This document shows, piece after piece, positions 52,178-59,549 of a stretch of 64,000 nucleotides of DNA (position 1 is the stretch's first letter; each line of letters begins with the position of its first letter). The notes under the pieces are model-generated. The model saw only the letters and a program-made list of their open reading frames with translations. It was not told the origin of the DNA and searched no databases. Origin of the DNA: Roseomonas gilardii (GTDB lineage: Bacteria; Pseudomonadota; Alphaproteobacteria; Acetobacterales; Acetobacteraceae); NCBI RefSeq assembly GCF_001941945.1, contig NZ_CP015585.1, forward strand, positions 62,001-126,000, given 5' to 3'. A program made the position numbers and the translations under genes.

Positions 52178-52804
52178 ATGGCGCAGCTCGTCGGATATGC
52201 CCGCGTCTCAACGGCGGACCAGAAGGCCGCCGGCCAGCTCGACGCGCTCAAGGCCGCTGGCTGCGAACGTGTCTTTGAGGAAACCGCGTCGGGTGCGCGA
52301 GCTGGGCGCCCGATCCTCAAAGCTGCGCTCGACTACATGCGCGAAGGTGACACCCTCGTTGTTTGGCGCCTCGATCGGCTTGCGCGCTCGTTGCCGCAGC
52401 TCATCGAGACTGTCGGCACGCTCAAGAAGCATGGGGTGGGGTTACGATCGCTGTCCGAACAGATCGACGCCAGCAACGCGGCCGGCGAGCTGATCTTTCA
52501 TATGTTCGGCGCTCTGGCGCAATTCGAGCGCGCCTTGATCCGTGAGCGGACCAAGGCCGGACTAGATGCCGCACGGGCTAGAGGAAGGACGGGCGGGCGG
52601 CCTCGGCGGCTGACGGAAGCCGACATAGACACGGCGCGCACGTTGCTAGAAGCAGACCCGCCGGTGCCCTTCTCGGAAGTGGCCCGGCGCCTAAAGGTCG
52701 GTCCCTCGACGCTTTACAACTACTTCCCGGCCGCTAGCCGGCGCCCGCGTGGAAAGGCTTACGCGGGGGAACCGGAGCTGCTGTTAGCGCCGCCTGCTGC
52801 ATAG
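52178..52804 (+). CDS. Serine recombinase, resolvase/invertase family
   Basis: 208 residues. LVGYARVSTADQKAAGQLDA LKAAG carries the Ser nucleophile in RVST; TLVVWRLDRLARSLPQLIET and ALAQFERALIRERTKAGLDA complete the catalytic domain. C-terminal helix-turn-helix VPFSEVARRLKVGPSTLYNY F. It is related to, but clearly distinct from, the recombinase at 49245 and points away from it. It may act on the inverted repeat upstream. Its stop overlaps the korA-like 3' end. Confidence 0.95.
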   Translation: MAQLVGYARVSTADQKAAGQLDALKAAGCERVFEETASGARAGRPILKAALDYMREGDTLVVWRLDRLARSLPQLIETVGTLKKHGVGLRSLSEQIDASNAAGELIFHMFGALAQFERALIRERTKAGLDAARARGRTGGRPRRLTEADIDTARTLLEADPPVPFSEVARRLKVGPSTLYNYFPAASRRPRGKAYAGEPELLLAPPAA

Positions 52805-53091
52805 GCGGCGCGCGCTTCCTCGGCCATCCGCTCAACCTGGGCCGCCAGCTCGGGCGGCAAGAACACATCGACGCGGCGCCAGTCGGCCGGAAACTCCTTC
52901 ATTGCTTCTTCAACGCGCCGAATGATGCCGTTGACGCGCTGCCGGCTGGTGCCGTGCTGCGTAGCAACCTCAACGGGCCGCATCCCGTCCACAAAGACGG
53001 CGCGAGCGACGTTGTAAGAGTCGATCGTGAGGCGGCGTAAGCGAGGCTGTAGCGCCTCGAACTCGGCCGCAGTCATTCTGCCTTCTGCCAT
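52759..53091 (-). CDS. KorA/TrfB-like plasmid repressor
   Basis: 110 residues from ATG 53091. MTAAEFEALQPRLRRLTIDS YNVARAVFVDGMRPVEVATQ HG with TSRQRVNGIIRRVEEA follows the TrfB/KorA layout (helix-turn-helix near residues 38-60, then VDVFLPPELAAQV for dimerisation). KorA proteins control replication and maintenance genes of IncP-like plasmids. A motif shared with the DUF932 gene promoter lies about 40-60 bases upstream. The 3' end overlaps the recombinase gene by 46 bases in the opposite direction. Confidence 0.75.
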   Translation of the reverse strand: MAEGRMTAAEFEALQPRLRRLTIDSYNVARAVFVDGMRPVEVATQHGTSRQRVNGIIRRVEEAMKEFPADWRRVDVFLPPELAAQVERMAEEARAAYAAGGANSSSGSPA

Positions 53092-53128
53092 GCGCGATCC
53101 CTCGCCCGCTCTTTCCGCGCCGTCAATA

Positions 53129-53152
53129 GCTGTAAACAATACATATTCCGCT
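53129..53152 (-). promoter_or_regulatory. Conserved backbone box upstream of korA-like gene
   Basis: On the minus strand TTGTTTACAGCTATTGACGG CG; the corresponding stretch before the DUF932 gene (about 54996-55019) is GTGTTTACAAGTATTGACGG CG. Seventeen or more bases agree. It lies where a promoter/operator is expected and may be the target of the KorA-like protein. Confidence 0.5.
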
Positions 53153-53177
53153 GTTGACGAACAAGCGTGCGCGGCGG

Positions 53178-53606
53178 TCATTGGACACCTAAGCGACGTA
53201 GGGCGGTTGCGATGCCCGCATATGTCGCGGGATGGATACGGTCGCGCGTCGGCAGCTCTGCAAGGTCTAGGACATAATCGCCGCAGCTCGCCGCCACGGC
53301 CTCCACCTGGGCGGCTGCGCCTCGATGGTAGGGGAGCAGCCACACCACGCGCGCAGCCTGTATCTTGCGCCTTGTCGCCCAAAGGCTCGCCGTCAATCCG
53401 GGTCGGGTTGGGTCGTTCGTCCCGATCCCGACGATAGCGAAGCGGGCCGGCGGCGCCGGCAGCCTCCAGCGTGCCACCTCGGCCGATCCTGCACCAACCC
53501 GGGCGACGATGGGGCAAGGGAGCGCGGCCCGCCGATTAAACGCCTGGGCGGCATCCTGGGCGGTGCTGTCGCCCACAAAGAGGCAGGCGAGGGCGGCGGC
53601 AATCAT
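53178..53606 (-). CDS. SGNH/GDSL-hydrolase-like protein
   Basis: 142 residues from ATG 53606. Block I is ACLFVGDSTAQDAAQAFNRR with the Ser of GDS, block III is IVGIGTNDPTRPG, and the C-terminal Asp/His block is LPTRDRIHPATYAGIATALR RLG. These are SGNH hydrolase hallmarks in a very short chain. Such enzymes deacylate esters, sometimes in cell-wall or glycan metabolism. It overlaps the upstream hypothetical gene by 4 bases, so both are translated together. Confidence 0.7.
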   Translation of the reverse strand: MIAAALACLFVGDSTAQDAAQAFNRRAALPCPIVARVGAGSAEVARWRLPAPPARFAIVGIGTNDPTRPGLTASLWATRRKIQAARVVWLLPYHRGAAAQVEAVAASCGDYVLDLAELPTRDRIHPATYAGIATALRRLGVQ

Positions 53607-53980
53607 GCGAACAACTCCCCCTGTCGAAACTCGGCCGGCTCGTCGCCTTCTGTGCCCTGCCAAACGATCCCGTCGCCCTGGTAGATCGTGAGGAAGCCGC
53701 GCCGGTCCTGCTCGGGCCTGGGCCGTCGATCTGGCTCGTAGTTGTAACAGGCGCTCCGGCCCGTCGCCCGCCAATAGTCATAAGCCGATCCGTCGTGCGG
53801 ATCGGGCGCCTTCCAATGATGGCAGCGAGAGCAAACGGCACCCGCTGGCATGGGGGCATAAGCGGGAAGGGCAGGGCGGTTGTGGCCGATCGGTGCCGGC
53901 TGCGCGTCCAGCAGCTCGGCCACGCTGTCACTCGCGGCGAGCTGCGCGCGGCGCTGCTTTCGGGTTGGATGGGGGTGCAT
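53603..53980 (-). CDS. Hypothetical plasmid protein with CxxC and Cys-rich core
   Basis: 125 residues. It begins MHPHPTRKQRRAQLAASDSV and has AGAVCSRCHHWKAPDPHDGS AYDYWRATGRSACYNYEP, which could bind a metal with three Cys and two His. I do not recognise the family. The 4-bp overlap with the SGNH gene and the shared strand with DUF932 upstream suggest one plasmid operon. Confidence 0.65.
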   Translation of the reverse strand: MHPHPTRKQRRAQLAASDSVAELLDAQPAPIGHNRPALPAYAPMPAGAVCSRCHHWKAPDPHDGSAYDYWRATGRSACYNYEPDRRPRPEQDRRGFLTIYQGDGIVWQGTEGDEPAEFRQGELFA

Positions 53981-54070
53981 CGCTTGACCTGGCTAGACGA
54001 CGATCGCGGTTCAGCCGCGATTCTGGGAAGCGGAAGGGGCGCGGCCTGGGCCGCGCCCCGCTCGGGGCCG

Positions 54071-54895
54071 TTAGGCCCGGAGCTTCCGCATTTCCTCGGC
54101 CAGCACCCACAAGGCACGATTGACCTTCACGTTCTGGTCGATGCCGTTGATGGGGCGGGTTGTCACGCGCTTGCCGGTGCGGTTGCGCCCGTGAACGCCG
54201 CCCTTCGTCATGTTCTCCTGAACCCGGTTAAACGTGGTCCAAAGGTCGCCGCTGCGATCCTCGTAACGCTTCGCCTGTAGGAGCTGCTCGGCCTCAATCG
54301 GTGCCGGGTTCTCATCGTCGTAGCGAAGCGCGAGGGCGGCACGAGCAAACGCGGCCTGTTCCGGCGCCGGCAGGGCAAGGGCCTTCATCGCCTCAGCCTG
54401 CTCGGTCGCCTTCTCGAAACCATCAAGGACGGTATAGGCGCCCTCGATAACCTGCCCGATCACATCACCCTTATGGGGCACACGGAAGTCCGCGAGCGTG
54501 TCACCGCAGACCATCCCGTTTTGACAGACAAAGCGGAACATGCCGGCGAGCATCTGATAGCTGCTCGTTCCGTCGTGGCTGTTCAACAGGATGATTTCGT
54601 TAGCCTCGCGGCCGGCGATTTGGTTCGCGTGGCGAAGCCGGATCATGTGCTTGGTGTGTTCGCGCTTATCGAGGTTCCGCACCTTCGTTTGGCACGCCAT
54701 GAAAGGCTGAAAACCCTCTTTGCGAAGGCCCTGCAAAACCTCGATCGTCGGAATGTAGGTGTAACGCTCCGAACGGCTGTCGTGGGGCGCTTGGGCGAAG
54801 ATGGACGGCACAACGCGCGCAATCTCGTCGTCGGTCAGGGGCGACGCCGACCGGATGGCGGGGGACTTAGCGGCGAAACGGCTGGAAAGCTGCAT
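54071..54895 (-). CDS. DUF932 domain protein
   Basis: 274 residues from ATG 54895. The DUF932 pattern includes YIPTIEVLQGLRKEGFQPFM, REHTKHMIRLRHANQIAGRE ANEIILLNSHDGTSSYQMLA GMFRFVCQNGMVCGDT and GDLWTTFNRVQENMTKGGVH GR. These proteins are common on plasmids and phages and have no established role. Its promoter carries the box shared with the korA-like gene, and it is divergent from the higBA pair. Confidence 0.88.
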   Translation of the reverse strand: MQLSSRFAAKSPAIRSASPLTDDEIARVVPSIFAQAPHDSRSERYTYIPTIEVLQGLRKEGFQPFMACQTKVRNLDKREHTKHMIRLRHANQIAGREANEIILLNSHDGTSSYQMLAGMFRFVCQNGMVCGDTLADFRVPHKGDVIGQVIEGAYTVLDGFEKATEQAEAMKALALPAPEQAAFARAALALRYDDENPAPIEAEQLLQAKRYEDRSGDLWTTFNRVQENMTKGGVHGRNRTGKRVTTRPINGIDQNVKVNRALWVLAEEMRKLRA

Positions 54896-54995
54896 AGGGG
54901 TCACTCCTGCATGTGTCACCGGAGCCTTGCGGTTGCCGCCGCGTCGGGTCCGGGTCGGCTCTACCGAACCAACACAGGAACAATAGCTTAGCAGT

Positions 54996-55019
54996 CCTAC
55001 GCCGTCAATACTTGTAAAC
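54996..55019 (-). promoter_or_regulatory. Conserved backbone box upstream of DUF932 gene
   Basis: Minus-strand GTGTTTACAAGTATTGACGG CG, matching the box at 53129-53152. It sits in the divergent DUF932/higB region, about 100 bases before the DUF932 ATG, next to an AT-rich tract. Confidence 0.5.
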
Positions 55020-55051
55020 ACTTTGAATTATTTTATTTACGATTGCTATCC

Positions 55052-55069
55052 TGTATCGGTTTTGATACA
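55052..55069. promoter_or_regulatory. TA operator palindrome before higB-like gene
   Basis: TGTATC-GGTTTT-GATACA is a perfect 6-bp inverted repeat nine bases before the toxin's GTG. Antitoxins of this type repress their own operon by binding such a site. Confidence 0.6.
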
Positions 55070-55077
55070 CTCACCCC

Positions 55078-55395
55078 GTGAAGCCGATTACGTTCTTAGG
55101 CGATAGTCTCGCTCGGCTCCGGGACTTCCCGGAGGATGCTCGATCGGAGGCAGGCTTTCAGCTTCGCGCCGTCCAGGCCGGAGACGATCCGGCCGATTGG
55201 AAGCCCATGAAAACCGTTGGGCCGGGCGTGAGGGAGGTAAGGGTCAGGGAGGCGTCGGGAGCCTTCCGCGTGCTGTATCTCGCAACACTGCCGGATCGTG
55301 TCTTGGTCCTGCACGCTTTCGAGAAGCGGACCCAGCAGACATCGCAAAAAGACATCGAGATTGCCGCTAAGCGGCTCCGGGCATGGAAGGAATAG
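55078..55395 (+). CDS. HigB-like toxin (RelE/Gp49 family)
   Basis: 105 residues from GTG. MKPITFLGDSLARLRDFPED ARSEAGFQLRAVQAGDDPAD W, VREVRVREASGAFRVLYLAT and HAFEKRTQQTSQKDIEIAAK RL match the phage-derived Gp49/HigB toxins, which are ribosome-dependent mRNA interferases. Toxin-first order with an XRE antitoxin 4 bases later is the HigBA layout. An operator palindrome precedes it. Confidence 0.92.
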   Translation: MKPITFLGDSLARLRDFPEDARSEAGFQLRAVQAGDDPADWKPMKTVGPGVREVRVREASGAFRVLYLATLPDRVLVLHAFEKRTQQTSQKDIEIAAKRLRAWKE

Positions 55396-55399
55396 GGCG

Positions 55400-55681
55400 A
55401 TGGAAGCGCAAACCTTTGGTGACGTTTTCGACGCAATCGCGGACACGCCGGCCGAAGCCGCCAGCATGAAGGCGCGGGCCGATCTGCTCGCCGCCCTGGT
55501 CGCGCGAGTTAGGACCTGGGAGGTTACGCAAGAGGTCGCGGCCGGACGCCTGGGTGTCACACGGCCCCGCCTCAACGATCTGCTTCGAGGCAAGCTCGGC
55601 AAGTTCAGCTTGGACGCGCTTGTCGATCTGACGACCGCTGCCGGCCTGACACTGCAAATCCGCATCGCTGACGCGGCCTGA
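55400..55681 (+). CDS. HigA-like XRE-family antitoxin
   Basis: 93 residues from ATG 55400. MKARADLLAALVARVRTWEV TQEVAAGRLGVTRPRLNDLL RGKLGKFSLDALVDLTTAAG LTL is an XRE helix-turn-helix of the HigA-related kind with the start of a beta-strand tail. It neutralises the upstream toxin and should bind the palindrome at 55052. A stem-loop follows the stop codon. Confidence 0.92.
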   Translation: MEAQTFGDVFDAIADTPAEAASMKARADLLAALVARVRTWEVTQEVAAGRLGVTRPRLNDLLRGKLGKFSLDALVDLTTAAGLTLQIRIADAA

Positions 55682-55683
55682 AA

Positions 55684-55717
55684 GGGAGGATGGGTTTGCA
55701 CCGTGCAAATCCTCCCC
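55684..55717 (+). terminator. Stem-loop after higBA
   Basis: GGGAGGAT...TTTGCAC-CG-GTGCAAAT-CCTCCC can fold into a long hairpin immediately after the antitoxin stop. No T-run follows, so it is either a rho-independent terminator of weak type or an RNA-stabilising hairpin. Confidence 0.55.
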
Positions 55718-56195
55718 CTTCACCCCGCCCCTTGTTCGACGCGCGCCGCAGGCGAAGGAGAACCCCTCGACCGAAGGGCGAGGGGCGTTGATAGACGCCC
55801 CTCGTCCCGACACCATCAGAACCGCCGGGGCAGGGGGTGGGGGTCAACTGGCCTTCACAGGGACCCGCCTGCACGGAGCGGCGCGCAGCGACGCGGAGGA
55901 AGGTGGGTGGAAGGCCGGTTGGCGCCCGCGCCCTGGTCTGGCCCCCCTTCTTTCCGCCAGTCGGATCGTCACCCGAAGGGCCAAGACCCCGCTTGGGGGC
56001 TTGGGGAGCGAAGCGACTAGAGCCGCGGTGCCGCGCAGCGGCAGGCGCCGAACCCTTTGGCTTCAAAACCCCTGTAAATCGGGCTTCGATCTGCTATGTG
56101 TTGTCCCGCGTCTCCTGCATGGACCAACGCACCAATCGAGGCCCGGAGGGTTGCCGCCCGCCGGGCCTCATTTGCGTCCGGCTAGTTTCGACCAC
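55718..56195. other. Non-coding plasmid region
   Basis: About 480 bases with no convincing gene on either strand; frames that are open read as low-complexity Arg/Pro/Ala. It contains several GC-rich short inverted repeats. A transfer or replication origin is possible but nothing specific was identified. Confidence 0.4.
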
Positions 56196-56690
56196 CTAAC
56201 CCCGAATGGTGATCTCAACGGCAGACGGATCGACGCCGAACGTCGCAGCAAGTGCCGCCTTAGCCTGGGTGATGGTCATTCCCTGGATCGGCTGCGCCGT
56301 CGTGGAGCTGGCTTCCAGCTCCGGCATGGGCTTCCAATCAAGGGCGTCGAAGTCGATGTGCCCGTCGTAGTCCTCGACGGTGTAGAAGCGCACCGGGTTC
56401 CGGCCTTCCCATTGGTCGCCAACGTTGACCGTCGCGTACTCGCTGAACAGGATCAGCCACCGGCCATCGTGGTCGGTGGACTCCACCACGTCGGACACCT
56501 TGCCGACGATGAAGGCCGAACCGTGGGCCTCGTTGCCCTCCGCTTCCCGCGTGTTCGCATTGCGGCAACAGACCGCATACTTGCACCCCTTCGCCCGGTT
56601 GCGATCGAGCGCCCACGACTGCGTTCCACCTACCGCTAGGATGGTTTCGACCGACTTATAGGTTAGAACCTGAACGACATTTCCCGACAT
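56196..56690 (-). CDS. Hypothetical plasmid protein
   Basis: 164 residues with a good ATG (MSGNVVQVLTYKSVETILAV GG). The central part AHGSAFIVGKVSDVVESTDH DGRWLILFSEYATVNVGDQW EGRNPVRFYTVEDY looks like a compact mixed alpha/beta domain, followed by an acidic linker and a C-terminal helix (TITQAKAALAATFGVDPSAV EITIRG). I do not recognise the family. Its upstream region holds an array of AGGTAT repeats, implying strict repression or a link with replication control. Confidence 0.7.
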   Translation of the reverse strand: MSGNVVQVLTYKSVETILAVGGTQSWALDRNRAKGCKYAVCCRNANTREAEGNEAHGSAFIVGKVSDVVESTDHDGRWLILFSEYATVNVGDQWEGRNPVRFYTVEDYDGHIDFDALDWKPMPELEASSTTAQPIQGMTITQAKAALAATFGVDPSAVEITIRG

Positions 56691-56723
56691 GCTTGCCTCC
56701 TACCGCAGCCCGACCGGCTGTGC

Positions 56724-56788
56724 CAAGGTATATGCAAGGTATACGATACATTGTCAACAGGTATCCTATACCTCGGCATACCTTTGCC
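56724..56788. repeat. Iteron-like AGGTAT repeat cluster
   Basis: Tandem 11-mers CAAGGTATATG (56724-56734) and CAAGGTATACG (56735-56745) are followed by a perfect palindrome AGGTAT-CCT-ATACCT (56759-56773) and an inverted relative GGCATACCTTTGCC (56775-56788). The cluster lies between the truncated repC and the hypothetical gene and is AT-richer than its surroundings. Confidence 0.7.
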
Positions 56789-56814
56789 ATCCGCGCCGGG
56801 TCTTACGCCGGGGC

Positions 56815-57328
56815 CTAGTGCAACCGGTCTTTCAGCTTGTCGGCCAGCCCGAACAACGTCCGGTCCAGGCGCAGCGTCCCGCCTCGATGCAGCTCCACCA
56901 TTTTCCGCAGCAACCCGCCGGGATTCCCAACCTCGCCGGCAGCTCGGCGCGCGTCGATCGCGGCCAGCGTCACAAGGGCCTCAAGTCGGCCTAGCGCCTC
57001 GCACGCCTGCCCCCATGCGTGCTGCGAGATTCCCAATTCGGACCGAACCAACGTGCTTACGTCCAGCAGCTCCGACCACGTCGGCGCGGGCTTGGTGATC
57101 CACGTTGCGAAGCTCGGGGCAATCTGAACGACGAACCCCGGCGACACGTTGAAGCCCCGGAGCGCGCTTTCCTGCCTTCCTTCCCTCTTGCCCGTCTCTA
57201 CTGGTGCCGCTTGGTCTGCCCTCGGCCGGATGGCGATGACCTGGTTGTCTGCCTTAGCAAAAGCTCCGGGCCGACTAGGCCCGTCCGCTTTTGTATTCGC
57301 TTTAGCGATAAGAGGCTGGTTTGTAGGT
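56815..57328 (-). pseudogene. RepC-like plasmid replication initiator, 5'-truncated
   Basis: The frame keeps a C-terminal region: APTWSELLDVSTLVRSELGI SQHAWGQACEALGRLEALVT LAAIDARRAAGEVGNPGGLL RKMVELHRGGTLRLDRTLFG LADKLK. This matches the RepC C-terminus (LGIS...W..AC..MG; NPGGYLR). The gene is cut on its 5' side by the IS21-like terminus at 57330, removing the DNA-binding N-terminal domain. It marks a second replicon, now inactive unless the rest lies elsewhere. Confidence 0.65.
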
Positions 57329-57349
57329 GTGTGGATCGGCATGGAATAG

Positions 57350-58995
57350 GGGCTCTGACGCAATTTCGATGGCGGTCATCGGCCTGCTGCTATGACGCGG
57401 GCCTGGAGCAGGTCGAGATTCCCTCTGCCATACATCTGGCGTTTGACCACCTTCAGCTTGTTGATCTGCCCCTCGGCTTGGGCGTTGGACCAAGCGGAGG
57501 AAATTGCGGCTCGGACGGCGACATGATCCCGGGCGAGCCCGCGCGCGAACGGGGCCAGGAGGCTGGCTGCCGCCCTGTCGAGCCAGCCATCCAACGCGGC
57601 CTCATGTTTTCGGCGGATCAAGGCGTGAAAGGCTTCGACGATCTCCCGCGCCTGGACCAGGGTAGGCACCGCGGCTTCGATAGCAGCCACCGTCACAGTC
57701 TGCGTCTTGGACAGGCTGTCACGCGCCATGGTCATCAGGCGTGCCACGGTGCGGGCCGACGGAACACGGCTCAGCCCCTCGACGTTGACCTGCTCTGACC
57801 GGCGGCGACGCGTCGCCCACTCTGCGACCACCCGCAGCGAGCCGTGGAAGCCGAGATCGCGAAGCTCGCGCCACAGCGCGGCGCCGTTGCGGGCTCCAGC
57901 CGCCCAGCGCGCGTCCAGCCAGGGGAGGTGTGCCTCGAGCGAGCTTTCCCGCGTGCGGAACACATCCGCGCGCTGGCCGCGCAGGATGCGCCGCACCGTT
58001 CCGCGGCTATGACCGGTGCACCGGACGATCTCCTTGATCGCCTTGCCCGCCTTGTGCAGCGCCAAGACCGCGGCGTTGGCGTCCTCACGTCGGAGATAAC
58101 CCTCGTACTGGAGCTTCTCCGCCGCGGTCAGCAGCCGGGGGTCGACCGTGGTGGCGCCGATAGCCGCGCGCACCTGGCGCATGCAGGCTCGGGTCGCGGC
58201 CAGAAAAGCCTGGCTGGCGTTCTCCATCAGGTGCCAACGATCGGCTACCTGCATCGCATCAGGTAGCGCCCGTGCCGCGGCCAGGGCGTAGGCGCCACCG
58301 CGGTCGCGGGTCACGATCTCGATCTGCGGCTGGCCGGACAACCAGGCCTGCGCCGTTGCGGGCTCGCGGTCGGGCAAGAGGGCGATAGTGCGTCGTCGCT
58401 CCAGGTCGCAGATCAGCGTGCCGTAACGGTGGTTGCGCTTCCACGCCCAATCATCGATCCCGACCGCCTGCGGTGGCGTGAACGCTGGGCTTCCACGGCG
58501 CCGGACGACCCGCAGCAAGGTGTCGTTGCTGACCGGTAATCGCAGCCTCTGGGCGAAGCTCGCGGCCGGACGGCCGCCAAGCGCCAGGCCGAGGTGGTGG
58601 ACGATCTCGTCCAGCCGGGCCGTGCGCCGAGCCCATGGCGTCGCAGCCACGAACCGTTCGGAGAAGATGCGGCGGGGGCACAGGGCACGGTCGCAGCGGA
58701 ACCGCCGGACGAGGAGCTTCAATTCCACAGGACGCCCGCTCAACGGGAGATCGGCCAAGTTCCGAGTGTAGCGGCTGTGCACTCGATGGCTGACGCCACC
58801 ACAGCCGGGACAGATCCCTGCTACCGTTGATGGTCGCACCGTCATCACCACCGCTGTGCCGGTCTCGTCCACGCTCTCCAGGACGAATCCTGGCGGGATT
58901 AAAGCTGCTGGACTGAGGTTCCTCGCCATCCTGCTGATCCCTGACTGACCAGGGAACCCAGCACGTCAACTTCAGCAAAATTGAGTCAGAACCCC
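57350..58995 (-). mobile_element. ISL3-family insertion sequence, copy 2
   Basis: Appears identical to 980-2625 in length, ends and sequence, and in the same orientation. Its left flank is TGTGGATCGGCATGGAATAG, a relative of that of copy 1; its right flank is the same 53 bases. Confidence 0.92.
57376..58929 (-). CDS. ISL3-family transposase, copy 2
   Basis: 517 residues, same as the protein encoded at 1006-2559 with no difference seen. It has the N-terminal CPGCGG zinc finger, the DDE domain beginning GIDDWAWKR and the C-terminal NAQAEGQINKLK. Two identical genes imply recent duplication of the element. Confidence 0.95.
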   Translation of the reverse strand: MARNLSPAALIPPGFVLESVDETGTAVVMTVRPSTVAGICPGCGGVSHRVHSRYTRNLADLPLSGRPVELKLLVRRFRCDRALCPRRIFSERFVAATPWARRTARLDEIVHHLGLALGGRPAASFAQRLRLPVSNDTLLRVVRRRGSPAFTPPQAVGIDDWAWKRNHRYGTLICDLERRRTIALLPDREPATAQAWLSGQPQIEIVTRDRGGAYALAAARALPDAMQVADRWHLMENASQAFLAATRACMRQVRAAIGATTVDPRLLTAAEKLQYEGYLRREDANAAVLALHKAGKAIKEIVRCTGHSRGTVRRILRGQRADVFRTRESSLEAHLPWLDARWAAGARNGAALWRELRDLGFHGSLRVVAEWATRRRRSEQVNVEGLSRVPSARTVARLMTMARDSLSKTQTVTVAAIEAAVPTLVQAREIVEAFHALIRRKHEAALDGWLDRAAASLLAPFARGLARDHVAVRAAISSAWSNAQAEGQINKLKVVKRQMYGRGNLDLLQARVIAAGR

Positions 58996-59048
58996 GTTTG
59001 GACGCCGATCACCCCTCCAACAGGGTTCCTATTCCATGCCGATCCACA

Positions 59049-59381
59049 CCACGCTTCGTATCGGCGGTAAACACCGATCCGCCGAGGCCGAAGGGTGAAT
59101 CTGTAGAGTTTCGCTGAGAACTGGGTTCTCCCGCAAATCCCGCGCTGCTGAGTGGCAGGAGGATGTTCGGAGGGGCAGGAGAGGCGCTGGTCTGTCACTG
59201 GCGGTGAGACCGTCCCCGGTCGCGTCCTTGCTGCTATCCTCTTCCATGGCGTGGTCACCACCGGCGCGCCAACGCCGGGCATAGCTCGTTGAACAAGCCG
59301 GAGACTACGCCACCCCTTTTCCCACCACAGCCGCGACAGCACCGCTGCTGGCTTGCTGTGGCAATCACGGGAGGGCAGGCC
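59049..59381. other. IS junction region
   Basis: About 330 bases between the IS21-like end and an ISL3 fragment. A stem TCGGCGG/CCGCCGA lies at 59058-59087. No gene is recognised; the sequence is probably scar DNA or the leader of the ISL3 fragment. Confidence 0.35.
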
Positions 59382-59549
59382 ATGCGGTCTGGGATCGGCG
59401 TCGCGTCATTGGTGCCCGCCGAGCTCGCGGTGGACAGCGTCGTCCAGGGCGAAGGTGGGATCGTCGTCGCGTTCCATGGAGTAGCGACGAAGGCTGTCTG
59501 TCCGCTGTGCGGCACTATCTCGGAGCGTGGTCACGGCCGGGCATTGCCA
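59382..59549 (+). pseudogene. Second, different ISL3-type transposase, N-terminal fragment
   Basis: LVPAELAVDSVVQGEGGIVV AFHG followed by AVCPLCGTISERGHGR is the ISL3 zinc-finger start (xVPxGLxVxxV...CPxCGxxSxRxHSR). It is not a copy of the intact ISL3 transposase here. It is cut at about 59539 by the IS6-type element. Confidence 0.65.

Larger units (their letters stand above)
57330..59048. mobile_element. IS21-like termini enclosing ISL3 copy 2
   Basis: TGTGGATCGGCATGGAATAG at the left and its exact inverse at 59029-59048 form terminal repeats around ISL3. No IS21 transposase gene remains, so ISL3 either sits in a miniature (MITE-like) derivative or replaced its interior. No target duplication is evident. 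Confidence 0.45.

Noticed and set aside
56724-56788. CRISPR array
   Set aside because: Repeats are 6-11 bp, contiguous or overlapping, partly inverted and without spacers; no cas genes in the window.
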